Below, in pieces: positions 16,207-26,087 of a stretch of 64,000 nucleotides of DNA (position 1 is the first letter of the stretch; each line of letters starts with the position of its first letter). The position numbers were made by a program, and so were the translations under genes. Source of the DNA: CAWBRT01 sp963791145 (GTDB taxonomy: Bacteria; Acidobacteriota; Terriglobia; Terriglobales; Acidobacteriaceae); contig CAWBRT010000011.1 of assembly GCA_963791145.1 (NCBI GenBank), positions 248,001 to 312,000 on the forward strand, written 5' to 3'. Under the pieces are notes generated by a model. The model saw nothing but the letters and a program-made list of their open reading frames with translations. It was not told the origin of the DNA and searched no databases.

Positions 16207-17501
16207 TCATTGTTCTTCGCCGTCCCCGGCGCCGCGCTTTGATTCGCCTCGCAGGTTGAAGATGCGGCGGACCAGCTCGACCACGGTGGTGGCCTCCGAT
16301 TCGCGAGCGGCGGTCTTCAGCGTGGTGATCGGGGTGTGCATGATTTTATTGATGATGCCCCGGGTCAGCGTCTCGATCGCCATTTCCTGCTCGGAGCTGA
16401 GCGTACCCAGACGTCCGCGCACGCGGTCGATCTCAGCCTGGCGCACATTCTCCAGGTGCTCCTGCAGGGAAACGATGGTCGGCACTACGTCGAGGGTCTG
16501 CAGGCGCGCCCTGGAATTTCTCTACCTCCTCCTCGACCAGCTGCTCGGCGCGCTCGGCCTCGCGATTGCGGTCGCGCAGGTTCGACTCGACCACCTGCTG
16601 CAGGTCATCGATGTCATAGACGAAGATTCCGTCCAGCTCGTTCAGCGCCGGATCCACGTCCCTGGGAACGGCGATGTCGATGAAGAACATGGGCATGTTT
16701 CTGCGCCGCGCCAGGAATTTTTCCCCATGCCGCTTTTCGAAATATGGCCTGCGGTGCGCCGGTGGAGCTGATGACGATGTCGGCCCGGTCGGCCGTGTCG
16801 TGGAGCTTCTCGAAGGGAATGGCTTCGCCATTGAACTTCTTGGCCAGCACCGCCGCCCGCTCATAGGTCCGGTTGCTGACGTAAATCTTGCCGGCGCCGT
16901 GGGCGATCAGGTGACGCGCCGCCAACTCCTGCATCTTGCCGGCCCCGACCAGGTAGACGGCCTTGCCCTGCAGGCTGCCGAAGATCTTCTCCGCCAGCTC
17001 GACGGCCACAGAGGCCACGGATACCGAAGAGCTGGCTACCGCCGTCTCGTTCCGCACCCGTTTGGCGACGGCAAAGGCGCGGGTGAACAAGGCGTCCAGG
17101 TGCGACTGCACGGTTCCTACCGCTCGCGCCGTGGCGTAGGCTTCCTTTACCTGTCCCAGGATCTGCGGTTCGCCCACCACCATGGAATCCAGGCTGGCGG
17201 CCACGCGGAAGACATGCCGCACCACTTCCGCCTGCTGATACTCGTAGAAATACTTCTGGTATTCCTCCGGCTCGCACTGGTAGTACTGCCGCAGAAACCC
17301 CTTGAGATCGCAACTGCCGTTGGCGGTCTTGGCTACCAGTTCCACCCGGTTGCAGGTGGAAACGATCATGCCTTCTTCCACGCCTTTGTAGCCGGCCAAC
17401 TGGCGCAGCGCCTCGGGCAGACGCGCCTCCGGGATGACGAAGCGCTCGCGCACCTCCACCGGCGCCGTCCTGTGGTTCACGCCGATGAGGAAGAAGTTCA
17501 T
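16207..17501 (-). CDS. hemA: Glutamyl-tRNA reductase, interrupted by two +1 frame changes
   Basis: Reduces glutamyl-tRNA to glutamate-1-semialdehyde, first step of C5 heme synthesis. Motifs: GVNHRTAPVEVRERF, the catalytic cysteine in VSTCNRVEL, GEPQILGQVKEAY, the NADPH loop VGAGKMQELA, then IDIAVPRDVDPALNEL and the dimerisation helices ending PTIVSLQEHLENVR. Frame moves forward by one near 16739 and 16510. Removal of one base at each gives 430 residues, normal for the family. ATG 17501 overlaps the hemX stop as ATGA, so translation is coupled. Confidence 0.92.
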
Positions 17502-18313
17502 GGGGCGATAAACCTGTGGACCCGGCTGAGATAATTGGCGGCCCAGGCGCAAACCGCCGCGGCGAAAGCAAACGTCGCCAGGTAAGCCGCCTTGCGCCCC
17601 CGCCAGCCCGAGCTCCAGCGGGTATAGAGCAGAAGCATGTACACGCCCCAGGTCAGCAGCGAGAGCAAGACCTTGGGATCGGCGAAGTAGCGGACCCCGA
17701 ACTGCTCCTGCGCCACTACCGAGCCGATGATCAGCCCCACGGTCATGAAGGGAAAGCCGACCAGCAGCGACTTGTATCCCAGTTCATCGAGCACCTGCAG
17801 CGCCGGCAGCCGGACGAGGAAACGCGAGAAGTGCTTCGATTTGAGGCTGTGCGACTGCACCAGATAGAGCAGGCTGGAAAGAAAACTCAGAAACAGGGCC
17901 GCATAACCGACCAGCAGCAAGGAAACATGGACCAGGATCCATCCGCTGCGCAAGTTGGGCGAGACAATGGCCGCCGGACGCGGGCCCAGCGCCGAGCCGA
18001 AGGTCAGCAAGAATGCCACCGGAAAGATAAACAAGCCCGTCGCGGTGGTCTGGAAGCGCACGTAGAGGAACATGAACAGCGCCACCAGGATCAGCGCCAG
18101 GTTCGACTCCGCGTAACGGATGGTCAGCAGGTCGAGGTAGCCGTACATCAGGGCCGTCTCCACCACCGAGACACAGTGCAGGATGAGCCCCAGCGCGCCG
18201 GCATGGATAGCTATCCGCGCCAGCTTATCGCCCTTGGTCACCAGCACGATCAGGGCGTAGACAAGGCAGACACCGTACAGAACGGTCGCGATTCTCAGCC
18301 AGAAAAGCGGCAT
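17498..18313 (-). CDS. hemX: HemX/CcsA-type cytochrome c assembly membrane protein
   Basis: 271 residues with about eight transmembrane helices. The region SGWILVHVSLLLVGYAALF and the tail with WGVYMLLLYTRW match the CcsA/ResC/HemX family, which handles heme at the membrane for system II cytochrome c maturation or modulates HemA level (as HemX does in Bacillus). Its place directly before hemA, with an ATGA overlap, favours the HemX role. ATG 18313 starts the first helix; the longer upstream reading has no membrane or family support. The exact role is inferred from position. Confidence 0.85.
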   Translation of the reverse strand: MPLFWLRIATVLYGVCLVYALIVLVTKGDKLARIAIHAGALGLILHCVSVVETALMYGYLDLLTIRYAESNLALILVALFMFLYVRFQTTATGLFIFPVAFLLTFGSALGPRPAAIVSPNLRSGWILVHVSLLLVGYAALFLSFLSSLLYLVQSHSLKSKHFSRFLVRLPALQVLDELGYKSLLVGFPFMTVGLIIGSVVAQEQFGVRYFADPKVLLSLLTWGVYMLLLYTRWSSGWRGRKAAYLATFAFAAAVCAWAANYLSRVHRFIAP

Positions 18314-18443
18314 ATTGTAAGGTAAATGCGGTCCAGGCGCATCAGGCCGGGCCGTACCAACTTCGATTATACAAAGCAGAACTGAGGATTCGCCCGCAGA
18401 CATCACGGGATGACGTGATATCTGTCACAAGATAAATGCCACA

Positions 18444-18478
18444 GGATTCAGGGGTTAGGGCTTAGGGATTAGGGAGCG
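18444..18478. repeat. Heptad array GGGATTA type (left arm around lipoprotein gene)
   Basis: GGATTCA, GGGGTTA, GGGCTTA, GGGATTA, then GGGAGCG. The same repeat in reverse orientation lies at 19096-19130, so the two bracket the gene at 18538-18957. Confidence 0.85.
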
Positions 18479-18537
18479 ATCCATGCAACGAGGTGAGTGC
18501 AACCTTCGGAACGTACGCAATGTTGATATATCGCCAA

Positions 18538-18957
18538 TTATCGGAAAGAAACGATTATTTTGCCAATAGGGCAAGGATTGCCTTGTTCTGTGCTGCCGTT
18601 GTGTCCCCAGCCGCCAACGTTGATGAGCGGCTGACCTTCCACCGATAACATTCGATAGCCTTCTGCTGCCAAACCCCAACGCCCACCGTTAACCTCAAAC
18701 TCAACGGACACGATGGGCTTCCCGATGCTCTGCAAAACAGCGCATAGATTCTTGGCGGATTCCACATCGAAGCAGTGCGGATTCTCAACATACCGAAATC
18801 GCACATACTCGTCTGGCCGCGCGGAGTATGCCGGCTTGTATTCGTCGGGTGCGCATTCCCACGTCATCTTTTGTGTCACTACTTCTGTTCGGCTGCAACC
18901 AACCGTAAATAGGCACGCGAACGAAATGATTGCGATGAAGCAGCAAAAACGCATCAC
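18538..18957 (-). CDS. Small lipoprotein of unknown function, repeat-bracketed
   Basis: 139 residues, no family recognised. The signal peptide ends in a lipobox (CLFTVGC), so the mature protein is probably lipid-anchored at residue 21. The body has four further cysteines (WECAPDE, PHCFDVE, KNLCAV, GNPCPIG), perhaps two disulphides. Composition and codon use are lower in GC than for all neighbours, and facing GGGATTA heptad arrays flank it on both sides. This suggests a transferred or mobile cassette (inference). Confidence 0.7.
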   Translation of the reverse strand: MMRFCCFIAIISFACLFTVGCSRTEVVTQKMTWECAPDEYKPAYSARPDEYVRFRYVENPHCFDVESAKNLCAVLQSIGKPIVSVEFEVNGGRWGLAAEGYRMLSVEGQPLINVGGWGHNGSTEQGNPCPIGKIIVSFR

Positions 18958-19095
18958 GCACCTTTCAGCTACTTTGGATGCACTGAGGGAGCTAACCGCT
19001 TGTGAGTTGTAGATAGCAGGCCTTTTCGCACCTTACGACTTTGTACTGGCAGCACAACTCTGCCGCAGGGTGGCGGAATTGGCTGCTGTCAACAC

Positions 19096-19130
19096 TAACC
19101 CCTAAACCCTGATCCCTAATCCCTAAAAAC
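19096..19130. repeat. Heptad array TAATCCC type (right arm); contains the galT stop
   Basis: TAACCCC, TAAACCC, TGATCCC, TAATCCC, TAAAAAC, the reverse complement type of 18444-18478. The TAG stop of galT (19123-19125 on the minus strand) is inside the array. Confidence 0.85.
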
Positions 19131-20130
19131 TCGTTCCGCGGTACTCGGCGGGAGCTTCGCGCAGCCGTCTGGCGGCCGTTTCCGGAAGCACGGGGGTGAA
19201 GTACACCTCTTTGAAGTTATAAGACTTATCTTTGTTGGGCAGGATGGGCAGGATCTCGATGTGCCAGTGATAGTCGTCGTCGATGGTGCGCCAGTAATTC
19301 AGCACCTGGGAACGGTGCAGGGTATTGGGCGAGGTGTGCAAAACCAGGTGGAAGCTGTCGGTGATGGAGCGTATGCGGTTCACGGTGCGTCGCAGCAGGG
19401 TGGCACAATCGCGCAGGGCGCCGGGATGAGAGAGCCCGGTGCGCTCGAAGTGCGGTTCATGAACGTGCGGCAGAATCCAGGTCTCAAACGGCACGCGCGA
19501 GGCGTAAGGGCAGGAGGCGACAAACTGGCCGCGCACTTCCACGATTCTCTTCTGCTGCTGCAGCTCTTGCGCCAGGATGTCGCAAAAAACGCAGCGCTCC
19601 TTTTGCGAGTAGTGCTCGCGCGCCGAGCGCAGTTCATAGAGCACCCGCCGCGGCACAAAGGTCGTGGCCACGATCTGCGATGTCGGGTGATCGAACTCCT
19701 GCCCGGAAAGCGCACCGAAGTCCTTGAAGACCGTCACGTATTTGAAGCGGTGATCGTTCTTGAGATCCTGGATGCGCTGGGCGCAAAGCAGCAGAAACTG
19801 CTCGACCTCCTCGTCGCTGGCCACCCAGAGCTGCCGGTCGTGGCGGGCGTTCTCCACGATCACCTCGTGCGCGCCCACCGACTTCATGGTGTCGTAAATG
19901 CCGTTTCCCCGGCGGTTCGGGTCGCCCTCCACCCGGTAGATGGGAGAGGGATGCACCACAGCCCTCGCCGACCAAGTGCCGCCGTCCACCGAAGCCACGG
20001 AGGAGACCACATGCGGCTGCTCGGCCGACTCCGGGCAGAACGGACACAGCGGCCCGCCACGGGCGGCGCCTTCGCCGTCATCGCCGGTTACTACCCACGA
20101 TCGAGTGATGGGGTCTTTTCTTAATTCCAT
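19123..20130 (-). CDS. galT: Galactose-1-phosphate uridylyltransferase-family protein
   Basis: 335 residues of the GalT/HIT superfamily, which transfers UMP between sugar phosphates (Leloir pathway) or acts as ADP-glucose phosphorylase. Seen: a CPFC zinc pair near the N-terminus and a second pair in RCVFC, VVENARHDRQLW-like helix, HPTSQIVAT, WILPHVHEPHFE, and the HIT-type active site DYHWHIEILP (HxH in place of the HPH of classical GalT). No galK or galE sits next to it. The C-terminus (GTSF) runs into a heptad array. Substrate specificity is uncertain. Confidence 0.82.
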   Translation of the reverse strand: MELRKDPITRSWVVTGDDGEGAARGGPLCPFCPESAEQPHVVSSVASVDGGTWSARAVVHPSPIYRVEGDPNRRGNGIYDTMKSVGAHEVIVENARHDRQLWVASDEEVEQFLLLCAQRIQDLKNDHRFKYVTVFKDFGALSGQEFDHPTSQIVATTFVPRRVLYELRSAREHYSQKERCVFCDILAQELQQQKRIVEVRGQFVASCPYASRVPFETWILPHVHEPHFERTGLSHPGALRDCATLLRRTVNRIRSITDSFHLVLHTSPNTLHRSQVLNYWRTIDDDYHWHIEILPILPNKDKSYNFKEVYFTPVLPETAARRLREAPAEYRGTSF

Positions 20131-20216
20131 GTGACAACCTTAGGAGACCATTTTGAAGGGTATCCGTCAACTCCACCCTGTGAGGGATAAGCCAGACTCC
20201 GGTTGGAAGACTTACA

Positions 20217-20324
20217 TCAATCTTCAATTTGATTTCAGATTGCAGATTTCAGATTGCAGATTGAACAACCATACGCTGCTCTTGTCTTCTCAATCTGCAA
20301 TCTTAAATCTAAAATCTTAAATGT
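20217..20324. repeat. Paired inverted heptad arrays upstream of mutS
   Basis: Left block: TCAATCT, TCAATTT, then GATTTCA, GATTGCA, GATTTCA, GATTGCA, GATTGAA (20231-20265). Right block: TCAATCT, GCAATCT, TAAATCT, AAAATCT (20290-20317). The blocks are inverted with a 24-base loop and end 46 bases before the mutS start; the only AT-rich stretch between divergent galT and mutS, so it may overlap their promoters. Confidence 0.85.
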
Positions 20325-20369
20325 CCACAGCTCTGCTATACTCACTCCGCGCCTCAGTTGATCCATCCG

Positions 20370-23067
20370 ATGAGCGAAGCTTCCACGCCTCTCATGCGGC
20401 AGCACGCCGCCATCAAGAAACAGCACCCGACTGCGCTGCTGTTCTTCCGGGTGGGAGATTTCTACGAGCTTTTCTTCGATGACGCCGTGCTGGCCTCGCG
20501 CGAGCTGCAGATCACGCTTACCTCACGCAGTAAGGAGAAGGGCATCGCCGTGCCCATGTGCGGCGTTCCTTATCATGCCGCCGAGGGCTACATCGCCAAG
20601 CTGATCCGCAAGGGCTACAAAGTGGCCATCTGCGATCAGGTGGAGGATCCCAAGCTGGCCAAGAAGCTGGTGCGCCGCGAGGTTACGCGGGTTCTCACCC
20701 CCGGCACCGCCGCCGACGCGCAGATGGGCTCGGAGGAGAACAACTTTCTCACCGCGCTGGTCTGCCTCAACGACGCCGCCGGCTTCGCCGCCCTGGATCT
20801 TTCGACCGGCGAATTCCGCGCCACCGAGTTTTGCGGCCCCGATGCCGAACGCCGTGTCCTGGAAGAGCTGCAGACCCTGCGCCCGCGAGAGCTGCTGTTT
20901 GCCTCTTCCCTGCCGCTGTTCGCCGCGAGCGCGACGAATGTGACCGCACCGTTCGCCGGAGTCACCACACCCGAGCGCGCTGCCATCCCGCCAAGCACAA
21001 CGGCCGCACTGCCTGTGGGCCTTGGTGGCAATGGCTGGGCTGAGACGCCTTTGGAAGATTGGATATTTTCTCCCGACTACGCCATCCCGCAACTGGAGAA
21101 CCATTTCGGAGTGCTCTCGCTGGAAGGCTTCGGCCTGACCGGCCGGCCCGCCGCAGCCTGCGCCGCCGGGGCCATTCTGCACTACGTGCGCAGCACGCAG
21201 CGCGGAACGCTCGACCATATCGACCGCATAGGCTTCTACGAGCGCCAGAGCTGCCTGGTGCTGGACGCGGTAACGGTTCGCAACCTGGAGCTGGTGGAAC
21301 CCCTGTTCAGCGGCGGCAGCGAGAAGGTCACGCTGTTTCGCGCCATCGACCAAACGGTCACGCCGATGGGCAAGCGCCTGCTTCGCGCCTGGATGCTGCG
21401 GCCTTCAATTGATGTGGACGAGATCAATCGCCGGCTGGATGCGGTCGAAGCCGCCGTCGGCGACACGGTAGCGCGCGAGGAGCTGCGCCGCTCGCTGGAC
21501 GGCATCCTGGACGTCGAGCGGCTGCTCAGCCGGGTGACGCTGGAGGCAGCCAATCCGCGCGACCTGCTCGCCCTGGCCGCTTCGCTGGCGCGCCTGCCGG
21601 CCGTGCGCGCCCATCTCGCGGTCTTTGCCCCCACACGCCTGCGCGAGCTGCACGCGGCCATCGATGAGCTGGCGGACATCCGCGGGCGCATCGAGCAGAG
21701 CATCGTCCCGGAGCCGCCTATTTCGCTCAATGACGGCGGAGTGATCGCCGCCGGAGTGGACACGACGCTCGACGAGCTGCGCGACCTGAACCGCAACAGC
21801 AAGCGCTACATCGCCCAGATCGAGGAGCGCGAGCGCCGGCGCACGGGAATCAACTCGCTCAAGGTGCGCTTCAATTCGGTCTTCGGCTATTACATCGAGA
21901 TCAGCAAGGCCAACCTGCACCTGGTGCCGCGCGACTACGACCGCAAGCAGACGCTGGTGGGAGCCGAGCGCTTCACCACTCCGGAGCTGAAGGAGCACGA
22001 GGCCAGGATTCTGGATGCGCAGGAGCGCATCGTCGAGATTGAGCGCCGCATCTTCGCCGAGCTGCGCGCCGCAGTGGCGGGCGAGGCAAAACGAATTCGT
22101 CAGACTGCCCTGGCGCTGGCCGAGGTTGACGTGCTGGCGGCGCTGGCAGCGCTGGCGGCCACACGCAACTACCGCCGCCCGGTGTTCGACGCCAGCGGCG
22201 ACCTGGAGATTCTCGAGGGACGTCACGCCGTCATCGAGCAGCCCGAGCTGACCGGCAGCAACGAGCGCTTCGTGCCCAACGACGTTTACCTGAACGGCAG
22301 CTCGCACCAGATCGTGATCCTGACCGGCCCGAACATGGGCGGCAAGTCCACCTACCTGCGGCAGGTGGCGCTGATGGTGATCCTGGCGCAGATGGGATCG
22401 TTCGTTCCGGCCACGCGCGCCCGGCTCAACGTGGTGGACCGCATCTTTACCCGCATTGGCGCCAGCGACAACCTGGCGCGCGGACGCTCCACCTTCATGG
22501 TCGAGATGACGGAAACGGCCGCCATCCTGAATACGGCGACGCTCCAGCTCACTGGTGCTGCTCGACGAGATCGGCCGCGGCACGGCGACCTACGACGGCC
22601 TGGCCATCGCCTGGTCGGTAATCGAGTATCTGCACGCTCGCACCCGCGCCCGTACGCTGTTCGCCACCCACTACCACGAGCTCACGGAGCTGGAGTCGCT
22701 GCTGCAGGGAGTGAAGAACTACCACGTGGCGGTGAAGGAAACCGGCGGCAAGGTGGTCTTCCTGCGCAAGGTGGAAGCGGGCGCTGCCGACAAGAGCTAC
22801 GGCATTGAGGTCGCCAAGTTGGCCGGGCTGCCCTCCGACGTCATTCGCCGCGCCCGGGAAGTGCTGGTAGAGCACGAGTCGGCGGAGCAGCAGGCTACCG
22901 GGCACTTGGGCCAGGGCACAAGTGACAAGTCCTCACCGGTGCAGTTGACGATCTTTACCCCGCTGTCCTCCGCGATCGTGGACCGGCTGCGCGAAGCCGA
23001 TCTGGACCGCCTCACGCCTATCGCGGCGTTGAACCTGCTTCACGAGCTGAAAAAGCAGCTCGAATAA
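20370..23067 (+). CDS. mutS: DNA mismatch repair ATPase MutS, one +1 frame change
   Basis: Recognises mismatches and starts repair. Residues 1-120 carry the mismatch-binding domain with the Phe-x-Glu motif (RVGDFYELFFDDA). The connector, core and clamp follow, then the ATPase with Walker A GPNMGGKSTYLRQ, FMVEMTETAAILN and Walker B LVLLDEIGRGTATYDG, and the C-terminal dimer helix. The frame steps forward by one near 22548, between the signature region and Walker B; correction gives 898 residues. ATG 20370 opens MSEASTPLMRQH; no clear ribosome site. Confidence 0.95.
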
Positions 23068-23087
23068 CTTCCCGCGAGGATCGCACC

Positions 23088-23444
23088 ATGCTCTTCGAAC
23101 AACGAGAAGTGAATCCCTATGCCGAGCCCGTTCCGGCCAATGAGCTGGAAGTGAGCGGAGTCTACTTCTCCGTCACCTTCTGTGACCGGGAGATGCTGAT
23201 CCCCGCCATGGAGACCCTGGTCTACGTCGGCCGCGACCTGGAGTCCGGCGATGTCGCCCAGTTCTATTTTCAGGATATCGATTCCTACCAGCGCGGCGTG
23301 CAATACGGCTCCGTCAGCGAGGATGAGCAGGCGACCTTTTACATTTATCCGGAAGAAGAGCTCAGCCACGTCTTCGACTACGAGCGCGCCCTGGACATCC
23401 TGATGGTGTGCTCGATGCGGCGGCGCGGGCTGCCGGTGGAATGA
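23088..23444 (+). CDS. Conserved hypothetical protein after mutS
   Basis: 118 residues, acidic, no signal or membrane segment, not assigned to a named family. Begins MLFEQREVNPYAEPVPANELE and contains alternating strands and helices (GVYFSVTFCDREMLIPAMETLVYVG). Starts 20 bases after mutS with a GAGG ribosome site 7-8 bases before ATG 23088, so probably the second gene of a mutS transcript. Nothing in it suggests a repair role directly. Confidence 0.65.
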   Translation: MLFEQREVNPYAEPVPANELEVSGVYFSVTFCDREMLIPAMETLVYVGRDLESGDVAQFYFQDIDSYQRGVQYGSVSEDEQATFYIYPEEELSHVFDYERALDILMVCSMRRRGLPVE

Positions 23445-23563
23445 GCCGTGCACCGCCTCGGCTGGGGCCCGATGGCAGTATCTGCGGTCACCTGCCCCCG
23501 CTAGCAATGCGCGCAAGTTTTTGCTGTCGGCCCGGCACTCGTGCTAAAAGACACTTAGAGTCC

Positions 23564-24746
23564 ATGCCGCCCTGCAAGCCCAAACGTCGTCTTCCGTACG
23601 CCGAAGGACCTGGAGCGGGCCGTCGGGCAACTGCTGATCTTCGGCTTCAACGGCACTGAATTGTCCCCCCGAACGAGAACGTTCATCGCCGGGGCGCAGC
23701 CGGCGGGCATAATCCTGTTCAAGCGCAATATTGAATCGGCCCGGCAGACATATGCGCTGCTGCGTTCGGCGCAGAGCCTGGTCAAGGAAAAAATGTTCCT
23801 CTGCGTCGACCTGGAAGGCGGCACAGTCGATCGCCTGCGCGATGTGGTGGCGCCATCGCCGGCGGTGGCCGAGGTGGCCGCTACGCGGCGTCCTAGCCTG
23901 TTCCTCGAACACGGCAGGCTGATCGGCAGGCAGGCATGGGCGCTGGGCTTCAACGTCGACTTCGCGCCGGTGCTGGATCTTTCCTCCGAGCTCTCGCGGC
24001 CTGTGCTGGGCACACGTACCGTCTCTCAGTTCCCCGACGAAACCATTCTTTATGCGCGCGGCTTCCTGCGCGGCTTGCGCGAAGCCGGCGTGCTCGGTTG
24101 CGGCAAGCATTTTCCCGGACTGGGCGAGGCCGACCTCGATAGCCACGTGCGGCTGCCTGTCGTGACGAAAGCCTGGAAGCGGCTATGGCAGGAAGACCTC
24201 GTTCCCTACCGGACCTTAAAGCGCGAGCTGCCATTCGTCATGGTGGCGCACTGCGCCTATCCTTCGCTGGCGGATGGTGGAAGGCCGCGGCAAGCGCCGG
24301 TGCGACGCTCGCTGGGAGCGCAGACTCCGGCATCGCTCTCCTATGACTGGATTACGCAGGTTCTGCGGCGCAAGATCGGCTACCAGGGGCTGATCGTCTC
24401 CGACGATCTCGACATGGGCGGCGTGGCCGCCGAGATCGGCGACGCGGCCGTGGGCACCATCCAGGCGGGAGCCGACCTCTTCCTGGTATGCCAGAAAGAG
24501 GAGAACGCCTGGCGAGCTTATTACACCGTGCTGGGCGAGGCCGAGCGCAACCGCCGCTTCCGCGCGCAGGTGGAAGCCGCTGCACAGCGCGTGCTGCGCT
24601 TCAAGGCAGCGGCAAAGGCGTTACAGCGCCGGCCGGCGCCTCCACCGTCAGACGCGAACGTGGCCAAGCTGCGCCGTGAAATGTGGGAGTTCAGCGAAAA
24701 ACTGCGGCTGGCTGCGCCGCTCGACGCGGCCACGGGCGGACAATGA
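23564..24746 (+). CDS. nagZ: Beta-N-acetylhexosaminidase, glycoside hydrolase family 3 (NagZ type), one +1 frame change near start
   Basis: Removes GlcNAc from muropeptides in peptidoglycan recycling. Family blocks: QLLIFGFNGTEL, AGIILFKRNIES, FLCVDLEGGTVDRL, GFNVDFAPVLDL, VLGCGKHFPGLGEADLDSH, MVAHCAYPSL and GLIVSDDLDMGG; KHFPG and the DSH pair are NagZ hallmarks. The conserved N-terminal block lies in a frame with no start codon before TTG 23661; ATG 23564 in the adjacent frame joins it if one base near 23585 is dropped, giving 393 residues. Stop overlaps the anmK ATG (ATGA). Confidence 0.85.
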
Positions 24747-25882
24747 TCGTCGCCGGCATCATGAGCGGAACCTCGGCCGACGGCATCAACGTCGCCGTGG
24801 TGCGCATCGAGGGACGCGGCCTGCGCGCCAGCTTCGAACTGCTTGCCCATCGCGAGTATCCGTATCCGGAGCGGGTGCGGCGCGCCGTGCTCGCTGCCAT
24901 GAATGCCAGCCGCGCCAGCGTGGCCGACCTGGCCCGCCTCAACTTCCTGCTGCCGGAGCTGTACGCCGAGGCGGTCCAGCAAACACTGCGGTCAGCCAAG
25001 CTTACCTGTGAACTGGTGGGCTGCCACGGACAGACCCTCTACCACCAGGGCGTGGCTGAGCCTTATCTGGGCCGCCGGGTGTCTACGACGTGGCAAACAG
25101 GCGATGGCTCCGTGTTGGCGGCGCGGCTGGGCGTTCCCGTGGTCTCCGACTTCCGTCCAGCCGATATGGCCGCCGGCGGTCAGGGCGCGCCATTGGTTCC
25201 CTATCTTGATTACCTGCTGTTCCGGCATGGCCGTCGCGGACGGATTCTGCAGAACATCGGCGGCATCGGCAACCTGACGGCGATCCCCGCAGCGGCAGGG
25301 CCGGACAAGGTTGTTGCCTTCGACACCGGCCCCGGCAACATGGTGATCGACGCGCTCGCCCGAGAGCTCTTCGGCAAGCCATTCGACCGCGATGGCGCCT
25401 TTGCCGCGCGCGGTAAAGCGGAGCCTCGCGTGCTGTCCGAAATTCTGCGCCAGCGGTTCTTCCGGCGCCCGCCGCCCAAGACTGCCGGACGCGAGCAGTT
25501 CGGCCGCGAGTTCGCCACGGCTTTCCTGCGCCGCTGCCGCGGCATGAGCCGGTACGACGTGCTGGCGACCGCCACGGCGTTGACCGCCGAGTCGATAGCC
25601 GCCGCGGTGTGCGCCGTATCCGAGGATGCTCGCTTTCACGATTTCTTTGTCTCCGGCGGCGGGGCCAAGAACAAGACGCTGATGCGCATGCTCGCCGAGC
25701 GCCTGGCTCCGCTGAAGCTGCGAATCGCGACCACCGGCGAGCAGGGGCTTCCCTCGGAAGCCAAGGAAGCAGCCGCCTTCGCCATGCTCGCCTACCAGAC
25801 ATGGCGGCGGCAGTCTTCGAACATTCCCAGCGCGACCGGGGCTGAGCGTCCCGCTATCCTCGGCAAGATCAGCTATGTTTGA
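24743..25882 (+). CDS. anmK: Anhydro-N-acetylmuramic acid kinase
   Basis: 379 residues, usual length. Phosphorylates and opens 1,6-anhydroMurNAc to MurNAc-6-phosphate in cell-wall recycling. Motifs: GIMSGTSADGIN at the N-terminus (ATP/sugar site), VGCHGQTLYHQ, TWQTGDGSVLAARLG, VSDFRPADMAAGGQGAPLVPYLD, NIGGIGNLT, FDTGPGNMVID and, near the C-terminus, FFVSGGGAKN. The ATG overlaps the nagZ stop by 4 bases, so the two are translationally coupled. Confidence 0.96.
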   Translation: MIVAGIMSGTSADGINVAVVRIEGRGLRASFELLAHREYPYPERVRRAVLAAMNASRASVADLARLNFLLPELYAEAVQQTLRSAKLTCELVGCHGQTLYHQGVAEPYLGRRVSTTWQTGDGSVLAARLGVPVVSDFRPADMAAGGQGAPLVPYLDYLLFRHGRRGRILQNIGGIGNLTAIPAAAGPDKVVAFDTGPGNMVIDALARELFGKPFDRDGAFAARGKAEPRVLSEILRQRFFRRPPPKTAGREQFGREFATAFLRRCRGMSRYDVLATATALTAESIAAAVCAVSEDARFHDFFVSGGGAKNKTLMRMLAERLAPLKLRIATTGEQGLPSEAKEAAAFAMLAYQTWRRQSSNIPSATGAERPAILGKISYV

Positions 25883-25911
25883 CGCCCAACGGAAAGATCC
25901 AATCGACCGGA

Positions 25912-26080
25912 GCGTCATCCCGACCGACGCGAAACCGGGGTCCCCAGCAAACACCGTAGTTGGGGTTGCTGGGGTGGTGGAGCGGAGTGGAGGGATCTTG
26001 TGTTTTCCCATTCGAGAGCGAAGCACAAGGTTCCTCGACTCACGCCGGCCATCGCAGCCGGCGTTCGCTCGGAATGACGT
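25912..26080. repeat. Dispersed intergenic repeat with GTCAT...ATGAC ends
   Basis: Begins CGTCATCCCGACC and ends CGGAATGACG, an inverted pair; inside lie CCCCAGCAAACACC facing GGTTGCTGGGGT, and GCCGGCCATCGCAGCCGGC. This composite has the look of a repeat dispersed in the genome. It fills the gap between anmK and the binding-protein gene and makes the start of the latter hard to place. Confidence 0.6.
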
Positions 26081-26087
26081 TTCTAGT

